DNA from: Nemorincola sp044225795
Lineage (GTDB): Bacteria > Bacteroidota > Bacteroidia > Chitinophagales > Chitinophagaceae
NCBI GenBank assembly: GCA_044225795.1
Contig: JBGAIF010000001.1
Coordinates: 248,001 to 312,000, forward strand
Length of the DNA: 64,000 nucleotides
Direction of reading: 5' to 3'
A model generated the notes under the pieces. That model made no database searches, was not told the origin of the DNA, and was given only the letters and a program-made list of their open reading frames with translations. Every line of letters starts with the position of its first letter. The first letter of the stretch is position 1. The position numbers were made by a program, and so were the translations under genes. This document shows positions 1 through 7,814 of the stretch, in pieces.

Positions 1-39
1 ATTGCTCATTGCGCTGAATTAGGGCGTAAAAATAATCAT

Positions 40-86
40 TTAGTGATTAGCTAATTAGCTGATGTGCTGATTAGCTGATGAATGAG
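40..86. repeat. Octanucleotide tandem repeat (TTAGCTGA-type)
   Basis: Successive units TTAGTGA, TTAGCTAA, TTAGCTGA, TGTGCTGA, TTAGCTGA and TGAATGAG follow one another with a period of 8 after a first unit of 7. It is a degenerate simple-sequence repeat in non-coding DNA. No function can be read from it. Confidence 0.7.
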
Positions 87-547
87 TGCGCAAAATATTT
101 TTCACGGGGTGAAGTGCGCAATTCTTCTGTTTTTTGCCTTAAAACTTATTGATACCGGGCAAGCCGGGTTGCGGGTTGCTGATAAATCGTGAATTGGATG
201 AGTAGTATTGTGTTTCATGGTCTTATAGTTTAAGAGTTGCGGTTTTGCTTCCGGATGTTGCGGGAACTGCAACTGCCGTGGCCAAACCTGTGACGGCTGA
301 AATGGCACCTGAATTTCAAATTCCCTGTTTCCCCTGCAATAACCAGATACCTCATTGTTGTATTGATAATCAAAGGATCAGGATCTGAGATTCCCCACCA
401 GATTCCCCATGCGGGAAAGTTGCTATTGCCTGTGTGACCTGTCTTTATTGCGCCGGCAGATAGTGGCTATTATGCACCGCAATAATGATGCCAGATATGA
501 ATAAAATGACGGTTTTTCTGAAGAAAAATTTGTAGCCGGGAGAGGCC

Positions 548-665
548 CGTTTGTAAGCGGGACGCTGCCTCATTGCAGGACGAAGGGAGGCCCTTCGATC
601 AGTAGGGTAATTCGCGTTGCAAACGCTGCACCTGTTGATCCTTGATGCAAACGAGGACCAGTGAG
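548..665. repeat. Dispersed hairpin repeat, copy 1
   Basis: About 115 bases that align closely with 3845-3962. Internal structure includes a strong hairpin CGAAGGG-AGG-CCCTTCG, a GCGT-TGCAA-ACGC hairpin, and a second TGCAA-loop hairpin degraded on its left arm. The end GAGGACCAGTGAGG is shared by both copies. It resembles the intergenic palindromic (REP/MITE-like) families of bacterial chromosomes; which family is unknown. Confidence 0.75.
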
Positions 666-723
666 GGGTTCAATAAATTGTTTAAGAAAATGTAAAAATA
701 GTTAAACAAAGTAACGTAACGCC

Positions 724-731
724 TATCTTTG
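724..731 (+). promoter_or_regulatory. -7 box TATCTTTG for the TonB-dependent receptor
   Basis: TATCTTTG matches the Bacteroidota -7 consensus TAnnTTTG and lies 15-22 bases before the ATG at 746. No clear -33 TTG is seen at the expected distance, so the call rests on the -7 box alone. Confidence 0.45.
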
Positions 732-745
732 CGGCAAAAAAAGAA

Positions 746-3181
746 ATGCTGCAGATGCCCCGAACGATAAAAAGTATCATTGCCCTGGTAACATTGCTGA
801 TATCCTGTACCTCTTATGCGCAAAACGGAACATTCATTGGCTCTGTAAAAGACAAAGAGACCCAGGAAAGCATTGCCGGCGCTGTGGTATCACTTAACGG
901 CACCTCGCTCGGGACGCAGTCAGATACTACAGGCAAATTCAAGATCATAAACATACCACCCGGCAGCTACGACATATCCGTTCAATATGTGGGTTATAAA
1001 GCGGCTCAGCTATTCAATGTCATTGCTTCCAACGGGAACGCCAACATCATTAATATAGAACTCGAAAGAGCTTCACAACTGAATGAGGTGGTCGTAAAAA
1101 GCTTTACTTATGGGAAACGTACCGAAACACCACTTTCTGTGCAAAGCCTGACAACAGAAGAAATAAAAAGCAATCCGGGGGGCAACTATGATATCTCGCG
1201 GGTGATACAGGCGCTGCCCGGCGTAGGTGGGACCAGCGGCGGCGCAGCAAGAAATGACCTCATCATACGTGGCGGGGCTCCGAGCGAAAATGTTTACTAC
1301 CTGGACGGTGTAGAAGTGCCGCAGATAAACCATTTTTCCACACAGGGCGCATCCGGCGGGGCGCAGGGTATCCTCAATGTGTCCTTCATACAAGATGCTA
1401 CTTTAAGCACAAGCAGTTTTGCCGCCAAATATGACAACGCCCTCTCCTCTGTGCTGCAATTCAAACAAAAGGACGGCAACCCCGACAAGCTGCAATCCAA
1501 CATCCGTGTCAGCAGTACAGAAGTTGCCACAACATTTGAAGGCCCGATCAATAAGAAGACCACATTCCTCGCTTCTGCAAGAAGATCTTACCTGCAGTAC
1601 TTTTTTCAGCTCATTGACTTACCTATTCGCCCCAACTACTGGGACTTTCAATATAAGATAACACACAAAATAGATGACAAAACTACCTTGACCGCCATTG
1701 GGCTTGGTGCTATTGACCAGTTTTCATTTGCTGTGCCGGCGCGCACAACGCTGGAGAAAGAATATATCATTCGCTCTCTACCTACCGTGAACCAATGGAA
1801 CTATACAGTAGGTTTCACATTAAAAAGGCTCATCAGAAATGGGTATTATTCAATCACTGCCAGCCGCAACATGTTTGACAACCAACTCGACAAATTTGAA
1901 GATGCCGACTTTGGAAATGAGAGCCGAAGAAGCTTCAAATCTGCATCGCAGGAAATTGAAAACAAAGTGAGGTTTGAGGTGAATAAATTCAACAAGGGCT
2001 GGAAATGGGCCTACGGCCTATCCGGCCAGTACGCCAAATTCAACAATGATCTGTTCAATGTTGTCAGAAAGGAGTTGAAAGACTCTGCCGGCAACATCAT
2101 TCAGCCACAGCAAACGATAGCCTATAACTCCGCTATAGACCTTTTCAAATACGGCATATTCGGGTCGGTAAGCAGGCGGGTGGCCCGGGAAAGGCTATCG
2201 CTCACCCTCGGCGTTCGCACAGATATGAACTCATACACAACAGATGGCAACAACCCTGTAAATGCTGTTTCGCCCCGGCTGTCTGCCTCGTGGTCAGTGA
2301 ACAACCGATTCAATATCAACGGCAGCATTGGCAGGTATGCCAAGATCCCCGTTTATACCATACTCGGCTACAAGGACTCCGCCGGCAATTTCCCCAACAA
2401 GGACAATAAGTATATACTGTGCGACCACTATGTGGCCGGCGTGGAGTACCTGCCTACCCGCTCCCTGCGCATGACCGTAGAGGGCTTCTATAAGCAGTAT
2501 GCCAACTATCCCGTGTCGCTGGCAGATGGCATATCTATAGCCAACGAAGGTGCGGGGTTTGGTGCCATAGGCAATGAGCGAACTCTCGCCACCGGCAAAG
2601 GGCGCTCTTACGGCATAGAGATATTTGCGCAGCAAAAGCTGGTAAAGAACCTTTTCGTTACCGCGTCTTACACTATATTCAGAAGTGAGTTCACCGGTAC
2701 GAACAATAAGTACATTCTCTCGTCATGGGACACCCGGCACCTGCTTTCGCTCATCGCAGGGTACAAGCTGCCCCGCTCGTGGGAGGTGGGCCTGAAATAC
2801 CGCCTGAGCGGCGGCGCGCCCTATACGCCCTACAACTATGCCGCATCGCAGGTCAACTACTTGTCGCTGGGGCAGGCCATTCCCGACTATGCACGTGTGA
2901 ACCAGGACCGGTTGCCGCTTTTCAATCAGCTAGACCTGCGGATAGACAAGAAGTTCAACTTCAGGAGATCTTCTCTCGATATTTACCTCGACTTTCAGAA
3001 TGCCGCTTTCTCAAAGAATGTGGGTGTGGACTATTACACCTTCAAAAGAAACCCCGACAATACCTATGCCACCACCGATGGCAAGGCCATAAAGCCCGAC
3101 GGATCCAATGGCATACCCGTATTGATACCCAATGCAGACCAGACCATTACCCCTGCCATAGGCATTGTATTTGAGTTTTAA
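746..3181 (+). CDS. TonB-dependent receptor with N-terminal carboxypeptidase-regulatory-like domain
   Basis: An outer-membrane receptor expected to take up a large substrate with TonB energy; the substrate cannot be told from sequence. The 811 residues begin with a signal peptide ending near SYAQ, then a CarboxypepD_reg-like beta-sandwich (about 28-115, with the pattern GAVVSLNGTSLGTQSDTTGKF), a plug domain (about 120-240, with RGGAPSENVYYLDGVEVP), and a long C-terminal beta-barrel ending in phenylalanine (IGIVFEF). ATG at 746 is used; a second in-frame ATG at 755 gives the cleaner signal peptide MPRTIKSIIALV and is a good alternative. No SusD partner gene follows, so it is not a classical polysaccharide-utilisation pair. 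Dispersed repeat copies lie on both sides. Confidence 0.9.
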   Translation: MLQMPRTIKSIIALVTLLISCTSYAQNGTFIGSVKDKETQESIAGAVVSLNGTSLGTQSDTTGKFKIINIPPGSYDISVQYVGYKAAQLFNVIASNGNANIINIELERASQLNEVVVKSFTYGKRTETPLSVQSLTTEEIKSNPGGNYDISRVIQALPGVGGTSGGAARNDLIIRGGAPSENVYYLDGVEVPQINHFSTQGASGGAQGILNVSFIQDATLSTSSFAAKYDNALSSVLQFKQKDGNPDKLQSNIRVSSTEVATTFEGPINKKTTFLASARRSYLQYFFQLIDLPIRPNYWDFQYKITHKIDDKTTLTAIGLGAIDQFSFAVPARTTLEKEYIIRSLPTVNQWNYTVGFTLKRLIRNGYYSITASRNMFDNQLDKFEDADFGNESRRSFKSASQEIENKVRFEVNKFNKGWKWAYGLSGQYAKFNNDLFNVVRKELKDSAGNIIQPQQTIAYNSAIDLFKYGIFGSVSRRVARERLSLTLGVRTDMNSYTTDGNNPVNAVSPRLSASWSVNNRFNINGSIGRYAKIPVYTILGYKDSAGNFPNKDNKYILCDHYVAGVEYLPTRSLRMTVEGFYKQYANYPVSLADGISIANEGAGFGAIGNERTLATGKGRSYGIEIFAQQKLVKNLFVTASYTIFRSEFTGTNNKYILSSWDTRHLLSLIAGYKLPRSWEVGLKYRLSGGAPYTPYNYAASQVNYLSLGQAIPDYARVNQDRLPLFNQLDLRIDKKFNFRRSSLDIYLDFQNAAFSKNVGVDYYTFKRNPDNTYATTDGKAIKPDGSNGIPVLIPNADQTITPAIGIVFEF

Positions 3182-3224
3182 GCAGTCAGGGGCGGGACGA
3201 CAAAGTAGCGCATAAGCCCCCATT

Positions 3225-3300
3225 AGGAAGGCTAGCTGCGTGATAGCAGGAGGAAGGAAGACTCTTCGTCCTGTGGGGACCCATTGACGAGCGGGTGTCA
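3225..3300. repeat. Degenerate copy of the dispersed hairpin repeat
   Basis: The stretch GATAGCAGGAGGAAGGAAGA followed by CTCTTCG corresponds to GATAGCAGGACGAAGGGAGA followed by CCCTTCG in the 3845-3962 copy. It also forms its own imperfect hairpin (CAGGAGGAAG with CTTCGTCCTG). The remainder has diverged. It lies between the receptor gene and the convergent small gene, where it may also act as a terminator. Confidence 0.5.
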
Positions 3301-3795
3301 TTTACTACCTCCTGCTGAAACTCTTCGGTGAGTATGGCTATCAATAGGGTGATAACTATTCAACCAATCTCTTGTTTGGTGTCCCCCATGTTTGTATCTC
3401 CATATTGTATAGATAGCTGATGCCGCTTTTTCGGCCATGGAAACAGCTATTGCCTCGGGCACCTCTCCTTTTCTTAACACCTCGTCTCTATTCGACGCCT
3501 CAAAGATATTCCAAGGCGTAAGTTGGCTTTTGAACCAACTCCATTGGTCGTCCCTAAAAGACTTTTGCTTTATATAGGGATGAATGATTGGCACCTGGTA
3601 TTTATGCGATAGCTCCGATCCATTCTTTATGTCCATTTGAGGACCTATCGTTGGGTGCAGAAGCAAAAAAGATCTACGCGAGGTGTCGATTGACTTGCCT
3701 GCCTTACCAGCAGGGTGGGATCTATTTTGTGCATGAACGTGACTATGGCAGAAGTATGGCAATAAAAGTACGGCAATAATAAATTTAGCGTTCAT
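3298..3795 (-). CDS. Hypothetical secreted protein, 165 residues
   Basis: I do not recognise the family. The start chosen is the ATG at 3795 because it opens a clear signal peptide (MNAKFIIAVLLLPYFCHSHVHAQ). The frame upstream is open only because it crosses a dispersed repeat. The mature part is soluble, rich in Ser, His, Lys and Trp, with the segment DDQWSWFKSQLTPWNIFEAS near the middle and no membrane segment. Its last codons run into the degenerate repeat copy at 3225-3300, so the natural C-terminus may have been altered. The gene is boxed between two copies of the same repeat family. A hairpin GCACTA-AGA-TAGTGC (3817-3831) just upstream could be an operator. Confidence 0.55.
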   Translation of the reverse strand: MNAKFIIAVLLLPYFCHSHVHAQNRSHPAGKAGKSIDTSRRSFLLLHPTIGPQMDIKNGSELSHKYQVPIIHPYIKQKSFRDDQWSWFKSQLTPWNIFEASNRDEVLRKGEVPEAIAVSMAEKAASAIYTIWRYKHGGHQTRDWLNSYHPIDSHTHRRVSAGGSK

Positions 3796-3844
3796 GGTAT
3801 TCAGGTGAATATGATGCACTAAGATAGTGCGAAAGTATGAGTAT

Positions 3845-3962
3845 TCGTAAGCGGGACACTGCCAGATAGCAGGACGAAGGGAGACCCTTCGACCAGTAGG
3901 GAGGTATTCGCGTTGCAAACGCTGCATCTGTTGATCCTCGTTGCAAACGAGGACCAGTGAGG
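3845..3962. repeat. Dispersed hairpin repeat, copy 2
   Basis: The best preserved copy in the window. It contains CGAAGGG-AGA-CCCTTCG, GCGT-TGCAA-ACGC and CTCGT-TGCAA-ACGAG, three hairpins in a row, the last two with identical TGCAA loops. It aligns over its whole length with 548-665. It lies in the 315-base gap between two minus-strand genes. Confidence 0.75.
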
Positions 3963-4110
3963 AACCTACATGATCATTTTGTCCGGAAATCAGAGCAGTT
4001 ACCGGCAGCAGTTTTTGAAACTTTATTAGACACTACCGCCAACCTAAGGGCGTCACGGGTTCATCGCCACCAGTATATCAGTAGCGAGGAGTACGAGCTG
4101 ATACCAATAG

Positions 4111-5142
4111 CTATGCAGTAACGTTAGTTGTTTTCTCAGCTTTCTTCGTAGCCTGCGGTGCATGTTCGTGCATTATTTTGCTGATGATGTCTGCCGTTAT
4201 GTCGGGATAGTTCACGCTTATGGGTGTGCCTGTAGCCAGCCACAGGCGTATGGCCGGGTAGTGCCGCTGGCTGAGGTTGCCTATCACGGTGGCGCCCATG
4301 GCCGCGGCGCCGGCGGCATTGCAGTGCTGCTCATACTGGGTCTGCATGGGTATCACCAGCACTTTCTTGCCCAGGTACATGGCCTCGGCAGGCCCTTCAA
4401 AGCCCGCGCCACACAGCACACCCGCGCCGGCTGCCATGCTCTCTATGAATGCACGGTTGCTGATGGGCTGCACACGCACATTGCCGGCGGTAAAGGGTTC
4501 TTTGTTGTGCTTGGAATAGACGTCCCACTGCGCCTCGGGAAACCGGGAGAGGTGCTTAACGATGGTGGCATCGTCGTAAGCGGGCAGATATACGGTATAG
4601 TGGCCGTTGTTCACAGGTGTGAGCGCGCGTATCTCCCTGCGGATAACGGGTGTAAAGATGTTGTCTGCAAATGCCTTGAAGTGAAAGCCGTAGGCGGCAG
4701 TAACGGGCGCGTAGCGTTGCAGCACCAGCTTGCCCATGGGGTCGCCGGTGGCGGGCTTTGGCGCGGCGGGGTGCAGCACCGCGCACTGGTGGCTCACAGA
4801 GATACAGGGCTTGCCCCTGCGCTTACACGCCCATGCGGATATGGGCTCAAAGTCGTTGATGACGAGGTCGTACTGCTCTGCCGGAAACTCGCGTATGTCC
4901 TTCAGCAGGCGAAAGAGTTTGGCGCGCTTAGCGGTCTCCACTATGTCCACGCCACCCTTCTTGCCGAAGATGAAGCTCATGCCATAGTACTTGTACTTCA
5001 CCGGGAAGGGTACATCCACATCGGCCTGTATGCCGCTGATGAGCACGTCCACATCTCCGTACTTTGCCAGTTCGGGGTAAACATCGCGTGCGCGGCTCAG
5101 GTGGCCATTGCCGGTGCCTTGTATTGCAAAGAGGATCTTCAT
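4111..5142 (-). CDS. MurG/UGT-like glycosyltransferase (GT-B fold)
   Basis: A 343-residue cytoplasmic protein with the two-domain GT-B layout. The N-terminal domain starts MKILFAIQGTGNGHLSRA, the glycine-rich nucleotide-sugar transferase opening seen in MurG-type and related family 1/28 enzymes. The C-terminal domain has the donor-site region GVLCGAGFEGPAEAMYLGKKVLVIP followed by QYEQHCNA, typical of UDP-glycosyltransferases. Donor and acceptor are unknown. The upstream neighbour on the same strand is an LpxH-like phosphoesterase, 109 bases away, so a role in envelope glycolipid assembly is a fair inference. A heptad-repeat element occupies part of that gap. A second, distinct MurG-like enzyme is at 28566. 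Confidence 0.8.
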   Translation of the reverse strand: MKILFAIQGTGNGHLSRARDVYPELAKYGDVDVLISGIQADVDVPFPVKYKYYGMSFIFGKKGGVDIVETAKRAKLFRLLKDIREFPAEQYDLVINDFEPISAWACKRRGKPCISVSHQCAVLHPAAPKPATGDPMGKLVLQRYAPVTAAYGFHFKAFADNIFTPVIRREIRALTPVNNGHYTVYLPAYDDATIVKHLSRFPEAQWDVYSKHNKEPFTAGNVRVQPISNRAFIESMAAGAGVLCGAGFEGPAEAMYLGKKVLVIPMQTQYEQHCNAAGAAAMGATVIGNLSQRHYPAIRLWLATGTPISVNYPDITADIISKIMHEHAPQATKKAEKTTNVTA

Positions 5143-5148
5143 ATAGTT

Positions 5149-5197
5149 AGTAGAAAGTAGAGAGTATAAAGTTGAGAGTATAAAGTCGAAAGTATTT
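5149..5197. repeat. Heptanucleotide tandem repeat (AGTAGAA-type)
   Basis: Seven consecutive 7-base units: AGTAGAA, AGTAGAG, AGTATAA, AGTTGAG, AGTATAA, AGTCGAA, AGTATTT. The same motif with the same period recurs at 13609-13655. It lies in the gap between the phosphoesterase and glycosyltransferase genes. Confidence 0.75.
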
Positions 5198-5251
5198 ATG
5201 ATGTATTGTTATACCGAAATTAGACAGTGTTGCGTTAAGGGTTCGCCAATG

Positions 5252-6133
5252 TTAAGCCGCTTCTATGGCGGGGCTCATGCCGGTGTCCTTTGTCGCTTTT
5301 ATGTTGAGTTCCAGCATCATGCTTGCCATCAGTTCTTTCGCCGATTCTTTCTTATGCTTCTTCTTATCAATGTCTATCGCCTGCGCTACCGGGTCTTCCA
5401 TATAACTGTAGAGGTTCCATGCGGCATTGTTGTACTCGAGGGCGGTAAGGTTCTCTATCCAGTCGCCGGAGTTGAGGTAGGTGACATTGCCGTTCTTCGT
5501 GACCACATTCTTTATCTCGGGATGGTGAATGTGCCCGCAGATCACATAGTCGTACTTGTTCTCGGCGGCTATGTCGCACACGGTATCTTCAAAGCTGTTG
5601 ATGAATTTTACGGCGCCCTTCACGGTGTTCTTCACCTTTCGCGAGAGGGATATCTTGCCGCGGCCCATCTTTTCGGAGATATAGTTGACAAAGCGGTTGA
5701 TGAGGATGAGGGTATCGTAGCCTACGGCACCGGCCTTGGCCAGCCACTTGCTGTGCTGCATCACCACATCAAACACATCGCCATGAAATATCCATACGCG
5801 CTTGTTGTCTATCTTGAGCGAGAGCTTGTTGGTGATCTTTAGCGACCCGAGGTGAAAGCCCTTGAAGCGGCGCAGCATCTCATCGTGATTGCCTGGTATG
5901 TAATAGACCGGCACATCCTTGGCTATGAGCCCTACTATATGCTTCACCACCATCATGTGGGTGGCGGGCCAGTAGCGCTTGCTGAACTGCCAGACATCGA
6001 TGATGTCGCCGTTGAGAACTACCGCCTTGGGTTTGATGCTTTTGAGGTACCTGAGGAGCTCGGTGGCATGGCAGCCGTAAGTACCGAGGTGTATGTCTGA
6101 GAGTACGACGATGTCCACGTCTCTTTTCGCCAT
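5252..6133 (-). CDS. Calcineurin-like metallophosphoesterase, LpxH-like (UDP-2,3-diacylglucosamine diphosphatase family)
   Basis: The dinuclear-metal motifs of the family are all present in order: DIHLG, GDIID, GNHDE, FHGD and GHIHHPE. LpxH of this superfamily hydrolyses UDP-2,3-diacylglucosamine to lipid X in lipid A synthesis, and Bacteroidota LpxH-type proteins look like this. Other phosphoesterase activities cannot be excluded. The ATG at 6133 (MAKRDVDIVVLSDIHLG) is chosen; the frame extends to a TTG at 6166 but that region contains the sequence CAAAGTGA, close to a reversed -7 box. The protein is 293 residues with no signal peptide. Its downstream neighbour is a MurG-like glycosyltransferase. 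Confidence 0.82.
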   Translation of the reverse strand: MAKRDVDIVVLSDIHLGTYGCHATELLRYLKSIKPKAVVLNGDIIDVWQFSKRYWPATHMMVVKHIVGLIAKDVPVYYIPGNHDEMLRRFKGFHLGSLKITNKLSLKIDNKRVWIFHGDVFDVVMQHSKWLAKAGAVGYDTLILINRFVNYISEKMGRGKISLSRKVKNTVKGAVKFINSFEDTVCDIAAENKYDYVICGHIHHPEIKNVVTKNGNVTYLNSGDWIENLTALEYNNAAWNLYSYMEDPVAQAIDIDKKKHKKESAKELMASMMLELNIKATKDTGMSPAIEAA

Positions 6134-6224
6134 TAATTGCTTCGTGCGAAGTATTTGGTTATGCAAAGTGACGAATTGAGCATAACCTTAATATTAAGCG
6201 TAGATTAAGTTAATGTTAAGAACA

Positions 6225-6254
6225 CAGAAGGCGGAGCCCGCGCCCCGCCTTCTG
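6225..6254 (-). terminator. Hairpin downstream of the small lipoprotein gene
   Basis: CAGAAGGCGG pairs with CCGCCTTCTG around a 10-base loop, directly after the stop of the 6275-6754 gene. There is no clean T-run, so it may be a weak terminator or an mRNA-protecting hairpin. Confidence 0.4.
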
Positions 6255-6274
6255 CAAAGAGTAACTGAAGTATC

Positions 6275-6754
6275 TTACTTTTTAGGCAGGTCGTTGAACT
6301 CGCCATCCGTTACCTCTACGGTGCCGGTGGTAGAGCCCGTGCCCGAGGTAGTGTAGTGGAAGGTGCCGCTGATAAGCCCTCCCGAAGACTTGGTGATCTT
6401 CACCTCGCCGGCAGTGCTCACATAAGCCCTTGTGGGCGAATTGTAATAGACAGAGCCGAATTCGCCGGAGGTATTATTTGTGAGGGTATATGTGCCTACG
6501 GCATCGCTGGAAAGGTGTATCTCCAGGGTGGTGTCGGCATTATCACCAACGATCATAAACCCCGTAGGGATGGCCAGGTAGCGCGCGCCCGATGGGGCAA
6601 AGCTGTTGCCGCCGCCTATCTTGCAGTAGAATAGTTTGCCGGTTGCGGTAGAGGTGGGCGTGGTGGATGTGGAGCTGCTTTTCTTACAAGAGAAGAGGCC
6701 CATGAATGCGATGGCTATGATCGCTGCTGCTGATAAAAATTTCCCGTTATGCAT
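6275..6754 (-). CDS. Hypothetical lipoprotein, 159 residues
   Basis: A lipoprotein signal peptide is clear: MHNGKFLSAAAIIAIAFMGLFSC, with the lipobox LFSC and a KKSSSTSTTPTST linker after the Cys. The mature part is a compact beta-rich domain with Gly/Thr-rich strands (FYCKIGGGNSFAPSG, TLEIHLSSDAVGTYTL, GLISGTFHYTTSG) resembling the small beta-sandwich lipoproteins common in this phylum (DUF6252-like; the family name is tentative). It is presumably anchored in the outer membrane or periplasm. It is transcribed alone and has its own promoter. Confidence 0.75.
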   Translation of the reverse strand: MHNGKFLSAAAIIAIAFMGLFSCKKSSSTSTTPTSTATGKLFYCKIGGGNSFAPSGARYLAIPTGFMIVGDNADTTLEIHLSSDAVGTYTLTNNTSGEFGSVYYNSPTRAYVSTAGEVKITKSSGGLISGTFHYTTSGTGSTTGTVEVTDGEFNDLPKK

Positions 6755-6775
6755 GGTCTTATGTTTTTGTTACTG

Positions 6776-6806
6776 CAAACTTAGCCCGGCACAGCCGCCG
6801 CCACAA
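6776..6806 (-). promoter_or_regulatory. Promoter of the 6275-6754 lipoprotein gene
   Basis: On the minus strand: TTG (6804-6806), a 20-base spacer, then TAAGTTTG (6776-6783), matching the Bacteroidota -33/-7 arrangement 22 bases before the start codon. Confidence 0.6.
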
Positions 6807-6894
6807 TACCCAAACCGGTGTATTTTTCTATCCGTAGAAATACGGATGATACGTTAAAATGCAGCAGGAACGGACATTCTGCCATATATAACAT

Positions 6895-6926
6895 TTTGAT
6901 AAAGCGGTCAATATGCCGTACCTTTG
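6895..6926 (+). promoter_or_regulatory. Promoter upstream of scpB
   Basis: TTTG (6895-6898), a 20-base spacer and TACCTTTG (6919-6926): a textbook Bacteroidota sigma-A promoter. The leader to the scpB ATG at 7045 would be about 110 bases, with no obvious structured element in it. Confidence 0.65.
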
Positions 6927-7044
6927 CGGGTACCGGCAACCTCTTCTAAAAGGCAAACGGAGTTATTCACATCTGTGCATTACTAAAAAGGGAATCGTAG
7001 AGGGGGTATGCTAATTTCGGTAGTGAAAACGAAAAGCAGATAGT

Positions 7045-7683
7045 ATGGATATCGAACAATTAATGCCACATGTAGAAGCGTTGATATTTGCGTCGGAAAG
7101 GCCCCTGACCCAGATAGAGATGACCGAGGTTCTGGGACAGGCCCTGGAGACGGTGATAGAAGCCGAGCGCATAGCTACATGCCTGGAAGCCATCCGTGAA
7201 AAATATGAAGCAGGATATTACCCGTTCCAGTTGAAAGAGATAGGCGGCGGCTACCAGTTCCTGACCAAGAAAGAGTTTCATAAGACCGTATTACAGCTCA
7301 ACGGCGACAAGCATATCAAAAAACTGTCAACCGCCGCTATGGAGACATTATCAATAATAGCTTACAAGCAGCCGATCACCAAGAGCGAGATAGAATATAT
7401 ACGTGGCGTGAGCGCTGATTACAGCATCCAGAAGTTGCTGGAGAAAGAACTCATCGTGATAACGGGCAGAAATGAGCACATGGTAGGCAAGCCATTAGTG
7501 TACAGCACGTCCAAGAATTTCATGGACTACCTGGGCATCAACTCCCCGGCACAGTTGCCGCAAATGAAAGACATCACCGATGTACAGATAGTAATGCCGA
7601 CAAATGCTGAAGAAGCGATACCAGACGATATGGCCGGACCCATGGCCGTAGCCGAGGATGGTGCGCTGAGGCAGGCATCGTAA
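7045..7683 (+). CDS. scpB: Segregation and condensation protein B (SMC-ScpAB subunit)
   Basis: ScpB dimers bind ScpA on the SMC complex that compacts and segregates the chromosome. The 212-residue protein shows the tandem winged-helix layout: first domain about 5-80 (HVEALIFASERPLT), second about 90-165 with the diagnostic stretch LSTAAMETLSIIAYKQPITKSEIEYIRGV. The C-terminal tail after about 175 is acidic and probably disordered, as usual in the family. No scpA or smc is nearby. It is followed by an intrinsic terminator, so it is monocistronic. Confidence 0.93.
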   Translation: MDIEQLMPHVEALIFASERPLTQIEMTEVLGQALETVIEAERIATCLEAIREKYEAGYYPFQLKEIGGGYQFLTKKEFHKTVLQLNGDKHIKKLSTAAMETLSIIAYKQPITKSEIEYIRGVSADYSIQKLLEKELIVITGRNEHMVGKPLVYSTSKNFMDYLGINSPAQLPQMKDITDVQIVMPTNAEEAIPDDMAGPMAVAEDGALRQAS

Positions 7684-7706
7684 GCAGATTATGAATTCAC
7701 GACTCA

Positions 7707-7733
7707 CCGCTTCCAACTGGAAGCGGTTTTTTT
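7707..7733 (+). terminator. Intrinsic terminator after scpB
   Basis: CCGCTTCCA-AC-TGGAAGCGG, a 9-bp perfect stem with a 2-base loop (or slightly fewer pairs in practice), followed directly by seven T. Confidence 0.85.
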
Positions 7734-7763
7734 ATGCCGTTCAGTGTGCTGGCAGTCAACCGG

Positions 7764-7799
7764 TTTGGTTATACGAAGCTATTTGTTTTTATATCTTTG
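7764..7799 (+). promoter_or_regulatory. Promoter of the M28 peptidase gene
   Basis: TATCTTTG (7792-7799) is an exact -7 match 16 bases before the ATG at 7815. The nearest TTTG upstream (7764-7767) is 24 bases away, a little more than optimal. Confidence 0.55.
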
Positions 7800-7814
7800 T
7801 AGCAAATCGTATTT

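Larger units (their letters stand above)
1..745. other. Non-coding leader region of the window
   Basis: No convincing gene is seen on either strand; the short open frames here lack protein-like composition. The stretch contains an octanucleotide tandem repeat near the left edge, a copy of a dispersed hairpin-rich repeat around 548-665, and the promoter region of the TonB-dependent receptor gene. The middle part (about 100-540) shows nothing I can name. It could be the decayed end of a gene lying left of the window. Confidence 0.6.

Noticed and set aside
3796..3927. Upstream extension of the 3298-3795 gene into a 209-residue protein
   Set aside because: The extra residues are a translation of the dispersed hairpin repeat, and the internal ATG at 3795 opens a proper signal peptide.
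4162..5160. A 332-residue plus-strand open frame opposite the glycosyltransferase
   Set aside because: It is the antisense shadow of a clear GT-B gene, with low-complexity His/Val/Gly composition and no domain.
5198..5842. A 214-residue plus-strand frame opposite the phosphoesterase
   Set aside because: Shadow of the gene with all five metallophosphoesterase motifs on the other strand.
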